Shown here: positions 59,101 to 64,000 of the stretch, piece by piece | How the letters are laid out: every line of letters starts with the position of its first letter | Position numbering within the stretch: position 1 is the stretch's first letter | NCBI RefSeq assembly: GCF_023343835.1 | Contig: NC_064437.1 | Coordinates: forward strand, 52,464,972 to 52,528,971 | Direction: 5' to 3' | From: Lagopus muta | Taxonomy: Eukaryota; Chordata; Aves; Galliformes; Phasianidae | DNA: 64,000 nucleotides | Made by a program: the position numbers and the translations under genes | The notes under the pieces: model-generated | Databases searched by the model: none | Told to the model about the DNA's origin: nothing | Seen by the model: the letters and a program-made list of their open reading frames with translations, nothing else

Positions 59101-62100
59101 TCCTGTCCGTGGGGCACACTGCAGATCTCTTGCAAAAGCCACACTGGCAGCTGGGGAGTGTACAGAGCAGGCAGAAGGGCATCTCTGTTTCTGGAGGTAG
59201 ATTCCATCTTCCATGGACAGGCATTGGGTTCCCATGAGCAGGAAGAGGTGTGAAATAGCACAGGTAAAATGCATGGCAGTTTTCAACTGTATATAAAAAA
59301 AATAAAGATTAGCGATGGTATTTGTTAATATTCTTTAATTGCAACAAACTTGGCTTTCGTGTATTTTTCGGAATGAGAATCCTACTTGGTTTACTGCTAA
59401 GCAAGCTCTCAGTTTTTAAAAGACTGAGACATCTGCTGCACAAGAACATACTTATCCCTTGCACAAGCCACCTGTGCATGTGAAAGCCTGCACTGCATTT
59501 GTTTTGTTTGGTGATACGTTCATTTCTTGGTTACTGCACTGGTGAGTTGTGCTGTAGCACTTCCCATACCCAGCCCTGACAGCATTGTGTCTGAGAAACT
59601 GAGAAGTAGAGAAGTATTATGTGGAGGAGAACAGGTGGGCACAGTGTCTGAGAAGTTGGGTTCTCTTGCTTTTTTATTGCTTTTATCTCATTACCTACCT
59701 GATCAGCACTTTAGGAATACCGCTGGATTAGCTGTCTACGAGCTGATGCTCTCTTCTTTTGCTGTAATACTGTTGGTAATCAATCTACAGTGGTCTATTA
59801 TGTTGCTGTCTTACCTTCTAAGAGCCCGAAATCCTTCCTTCAGCATCTTTCAGCAAAAACAGGGAAGAAAGAACTCCTGTTTCTAAGGTACAAAATCGAT
59901 ATACTCATCCTTGCCATTAAAGAGTAAAAAAGTGCATCTGTATCACCATCCTCAGTAGAGTTGCTTCCATCTATGTGCTGGCACATTGAGCAAGTGCCCA
60001 ACAGTAATCACTGTTTTCTTAGAGAGCTCTTTATTTGAGGAGTCCTACCCTGTCCAAACACAAAGAAGAGGGAGAAGTCATCTGAGTCAGTGTGTAAATG
60101 CCTCCTCTTGGCTGTGTGGCGTGATCCCATCTGCTCTGAAGGTCTCACAGCAATCTTGTAACTGAGCTAATGGCTCTCATTTCATTCTAGTCTGCCCTTT
60201 CATCAGCCCGCTCTGGACCAGACATACTCCAGAGCTAATGACGAGAAGGGCTGGGCTGTCTTCCACGAAGGTGATGTGTGCTGAGGCTGCATGTGGGAGG
60301 CTGGGAGCAGTGATTAATGCCCTGGGAATTCGCCTTGCCTCGTTACACAGCGCTGTAGTGTCAGGGCGCCAAGAACATGTTACCTACTGTGCTCAGGATC
60401 AGGCAGTGAGACAGAGACAGTGTGTTCTCAGTGGAGTGAGCTTGCTGCTGCACTTCATACTTGCACGGTGAGGCTGTCTTTGGATGTGGGTCTGCTGCTA
60501 GGCGGAGGCGGCAATGCTGTCCTGCTGCAGCTCTGCTGCAGTCTGCACCCCTGACCTCTGCCAGGATGCAGCCCCAGCATTTGCTTGGTTTGGAGGGCAA
60601 TCCCTCCCTGTGGCAGGGGGATTGCCCATCTGGAGGTGAGAGGGGATGGCTCCCAGCCAGCAGTCAGACTGTGACTCACTGGGATCTCAGGCAGAGCCCG
60701 GCTCTCCTTGCACTCTGCTCTTCCTGTGGGAGCGTCTGCACAAACTGCTGCTAGATGTTTGTTCTCACCAGGCCGCCCTGGACTGGAGCTGGGAGAAGCT
60801 CATGTCCACCATTAAAGGTGAGGATCTGGGCTGTACAGGTTACCAGTCTGGAAGATTCTGGGAGGCTTCCTTGTCTAGGTGAGGGTTTGGAGAAAATGTA
60901 AGTGGCCACTGCCATCAGTGATCTGCATAAGCTTATCAGAAATCCCCTGCATTCCCATAGGAGGGTTTGTACAGTCCTGGCTCTGGCCCTTAGCAAGCAT
61001 CCCGTCCCCTCCCTGCTTTCCATAGTGGGTGACTGCTGCAATGTGAAAGTGGATTAGTGTCAGTCCTTAAATTGCTCTCCATTGTAACTGCAGTTACTGG
61101 GTGCGTGGAAGAACCCATTGGTACCTGCCCCTCTCAGTCCTCTCTCATTTGAAACAGTCCCCAAAGCTCACGGCAGATACTTCTAGGACCCTGAGCTCAG
61201 CCTTGTGCCATAGCCACCACAACACACTGCAGAGCTGCTTTCTTGTCTTTAGCATTTCTAAACTCATTGGTGGCCCTTCCATCTTTTTCTCTACTCCACA
61301 TGGTCATGTTTGTAATACTGTTGCTCTTTCTGCCTCAGTAAGTTCCTGCTATCCTGAACTGCAGCTCTTTGTGCTCCTGATTCACTCCAGTCCATTCATC
61401 TGTTTTTGGTGGCATAGCACAGTCGGGGCTGGATATTGGGCTCTTTGTTTGTTCAGCCAGCATAGTGCTGGCAATGGCAGTGCAGCCCGGGCCTCAAGGA
61501 GCTCACGTGCTCAGAGTAGAGCAGCATAGGGGTGCAGGGCTGGGAGCGGAGGTGCAGTGGTGGCAGAATGTGGGCATGGCTGGTGCGGGAGGGATGTGGT
61601 TCTGCTGAGCACAGACCCTCTTTGTTCCCAGGAGGTGAGTCTGACTGGATAAACATGGCAGTTTTGTCAGCAGAAAGCGTTTCCCTGGCTGGATCCCCTG
61701 CTGGCACTTGTGGTGGAAGTTTGCCATACCTCCATAGCAGGGCTGTGTTTCTGCTCTGTGTTTGCAAGTGTTCCTGATTCACCAGTGCTCAGGTGGACCA
61801 TGCAAGGCTGTACAGCCCTGTTCACGGCATGCCTTGCAGTGTTGTCACCCTGGTATGGGAGGACAGCAGCAGGGTCTTTGCGTAGCAGCTGCTTTAAAGG
61901 AAGGGGCAGACTTTCTGGGTGCAGGATATGGCCCTCAAGTGCTTTCCAAGGAGGGAATTTCACCTTGTTCCCAGGGCTTCAGAGAGAGCCTTGCATTCTT
62001 CACTAGCTCCAGGGACAAGAGCTCAGGCAAGCAATACATGGGGAGGGGTTGCATTTGCCCAGCCTGCCAGAAGGGACTGGACAAGCAGTGATGTCTGCTG

Positions 62101-62472
62101 CCTACCCACAGAGGCCCTAGCAGGCTCTGGGTCTGCCCTGGCGTCAGGGAAGCATGGAGCTTCCTCCTCTTCTCTCGCTTCCTTCCTGACGAGAATTCAG
62201 TCCCAGATTTTCTTGCAGTTTCTCTCCCTGGTAAAGAACAAACAAGTCCCAGCAGAGGTAGCTGCAGAGCCTGCACAAGGCAAGTTGGACTGCTGGAGAA
62301 CCCCACTCCTGTGGCAACAAGGTCTGAAGCACAGTGAGGGGTTTTGTGCGCTCAGGACAGGACCCACTCATAGTATCACTGCATTTTACAGTTGAGAAGG
62401 GCTTCCCTTTCTGAAATGTGGTAATTTCAGGTGTTTCTTGCTGCTACTGCTAATTGCTGCATTGTGTCTCAG
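55684..62472 (+). other. DNMBP: Putative DNMBP intron 1
   Basis: If the CpG-island exon is correct, this 6.8 kb intron separates it from the first coding exon. Apart from the CR1 copy at 57,488-57,855 I see no recognisable gene or element. Confidence 0.45.
57488..57855 (-). repeat. CR1 LINE 3'-end fragment
   Basis: The + strand starts 'atcatagaagcacagaatggctggg' and continues 'cagagccccatccagg', 'gatggggcacccattgc', 'gtgccagggcctcacc', and ends 'ctccaggctgaacaagcccagctg'. This is the reverse complement of the CR1 3' region. It closely resembles the fragment at 1046-1220 in subfamily-specific words. It sits in the putative DNMBP intron 1, opposite to the gene. Confidence 0.92.
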
Positions 62473-62506
62473 CTGTAGGTCCCAATCTGCCTGCAGACCC
62501 CACGCG

Positions 62507-62651
62507 ATGGAGGCTGGCTCTGTGGTACGAGCAGTCTTTGATTTCTGTCCCAGCGTTTCTGAGGAGTTGCCCCTTTTTGTGGGAGATGTCATCGAGGTGC
62601 TGGATGTGGTGGATGAGTTCTGGCTGCTTGGCAAAAAGGAAGGCGTCACAG
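62507..62651 (+). CDS. DNMBP: Dynamin-binding protein (Tuba), first coding exon, partial gene
   Basis: DNMBP is a large scaffold with four N-terminal SH3 domains that bind dynamin, a Dbl-type GEF domain acting on Cdc42, a BAR domain and two C-terminal SH3 domains. It links membrane trafficking to actin and cell junctions. The 145-base coding segment gives 48 codons plus one base. It begins [20 protein letters not shown] and continues [12 protein letters not shown] and [13 protein letters not shown]. This matches the human N-terminus almost residue for residue and forms most of the first SH3 domain. Donor is GTAAGA. The exon's acceptor is probably at 62,472 (tgtctcag), with an alternative at 62,496. 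The last SH3 strand must be in an exon beyond 64,000, as I do not find it here. Confidence 0.93.
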
Positions 62652-64000
62652 GTAAGAGCTGGAAGTGCCCACATCTAGGTCCATAGGCCGCATCTTCTGC
62701 TCTGAACATCTTCCCTCGCCTTCTCTCTGCCAGCGTAGCATGCATTTTATTAAATCTTTCACTGGACTTCACTTGAGTCTGAGGATGCAGATTCCCTGCT
62801 ACCAGTCTCCTGTCAGCTGCACCTCACTGAGACAGCTCAGTTGTTTTTTGAGAGATCAGTGTTGTGTCACTCCTCAACACAGGAGCTTCATAACACTAGG
62901 TGCTAGCTGCATCCTCTATAGTGGGACAGCCCATTTCCTGGCTAGTTTATGTGCTGACCTGCTGTGGCACTGGAATGGAAGAGGAAACAGATGCACTCAG
63001 AATGGAAATGCGAAGTGACCTTGTCAGGTCAAGTCAGTTGGAGATTCCGTGTCCCCCGTGGAGCCCTCTGACTCAGTCTGGCTTCCTCCTTTCTACTTTA
63101 AAACGCTTTCCCAAACAAGCTGCCATCAATACCTGGGCGCCTTAAGTATTGTGCAAGTCTGTTAAACTTTTGGGTAAGTGTGAGAAACTTCTGAAGCAGC
63201 AAAATGCTCTTAGTGAAACACTGAAAGTCTTGTCCTGTTTTAAGCAGCCGTTTCTCATTGTTATACTGATGCTGAGAAGGCACGTGAGCTTTCAGTGAGA
63301 TGAAAACCAGGCCACTTCAAAGCATAAACCCCCCTCCTTCCTCAGCATGCTGCGCTTCCAGGCCTGGCCATGGAGATGGGGCTGCCTTGCAGCAGCAGTC
63401 TGGGCTCTGCTGCCAGCCGTGGGCTGTCAGGCGCCTGTCTCTGGGTAAAACAAAGATGGACAGGAGCAAGGGTGGAGAGGAAGGATTTTCTCCTGTGCTC
63501 CACTTATCTTATAAATGGCATTGAATGAGTACATGCCTAATCCTGCTGCTGCTGAAGTTACTGGGTACAAATTACTTCTGCAGAAATCACCAACAGCTAC
63601 TTCACCACTGTTATTTCTTCCAGTGTAACTGATGCACTCATTCTCAAGAAGGTGAAGCTATGAAGGAACAACAAACAGATGTACATCATAGCTCAAAGAT
63701 AAAGAAACACACTGAAGTCAAACTGTGTGTTTTTAGTGACCTTTAACTCAAACCCCGCTTACATTCCTGCTTTTCCTTGGAACAGCTGTTATAGTTTTCT
63801 GCCCAGTTTTTTAAGCTAAAGTTTCAGGGGATTGAAAAAGCACTTTTTGGTAGAAGCTGTGGAAGTGCTGCAGTCTACCAATAATAATACTTAATGCTCT
63901 GTGGGGAATAATTAATGTAGTTCCATTATTTCCTTCCTAACACTCTTAGGTTGTTTTCATGTACAGAGCAGGAAACTGGCATGGAAAAAAGAGGAGTTGG
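62652..64000 (+). other. DNMBP: DNMBP intron, no exon recognised
   Basis: I looked for the continuation of the first SH3 domain (an FPSSFVEI-like exon) and did not find it, so the intron runs off the window. No repeat family is obvious. Confidence 0.6.

Noticed and set aside
1-64000. tRNA, rRNA or other structured RNA genes
   Set aside because: I looked for tRNA A/B-box-like arms and rRNA or snRNA motifs and saw none. A covariance-model search would be needed to exclude small RNAs.

Overview
The window looks like nuclear DNA from a bird, most likely a galliform such as chicken. Three vertebrate genes have short exons with GT-AG introns. The repeats are CR1 LINE 3' ends plus a deleted mariner copy of the kind common in chicken, and the promoters lie in CpG islands. 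All three genes are on the + strand: ENTPD1 (complete), CPN1 (complete) and DNMBP (first coding exon only, running off the right edge). Gene identities rest on recognised protein sequence; exon joins were checked by splice signals and reading-frame arithmetic.

Layout: 1-13,380 is intergenic sequence with one CR1 fragment and no gene I can support. 13,400-14,330 is a CpG island holding a 16-base first coding exon of ENTPD1. A 20.2 kb intron follows (13,752-33,946) with a mariner remnant, an old CR1/L3-like fragment, a long T tract and a younger CR1. ENTPD1 exons 2-10 lie at 33,947-39,473. The ten exons sum to 1,533 bases, a 510-residue protein, the same length as human CD39. 39,474-45,200 is 3' UTR and intergenic sequence. 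CPN1 occupies 45,813-52,131 in nine exons (1,362 bases, 453 residues); it starts in a second CpG island and has a 19-bp minisatellite in intron 1. 52,132-55,400 is intergenic. A third CpG island (55,400-56,100) probably holds the DNMBP promoter and a noncoding first exon. DNMBP coding starts at 62,507 and its first coding exon ends at 62,651.

The three genes are not an operon and need not work together. ENTPD1 (cell-surface ATP/ADP hydrolysis) and CPN1 (plasma removal of C-terminal Arg/Lys from kinins and anaphylatoxins) both damp extracellular inflammatory signals, but their adjacency is more simply explained by chromosome history. In human, CPN1 and DNMBP are tandem neighbours, while ENTPD1 is several megabases away on the same arm.

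I found no clearly new biological system. The points most worth checking are the hidden distant start exon of ENTPD1, its GC-AG intron, loss of the N-terminal palmitoylation cysteine with a cysteine in the C-terminal tail, a possible truncated form ending in intron 7, the CPN1 minisatellite, and the gene order itself.
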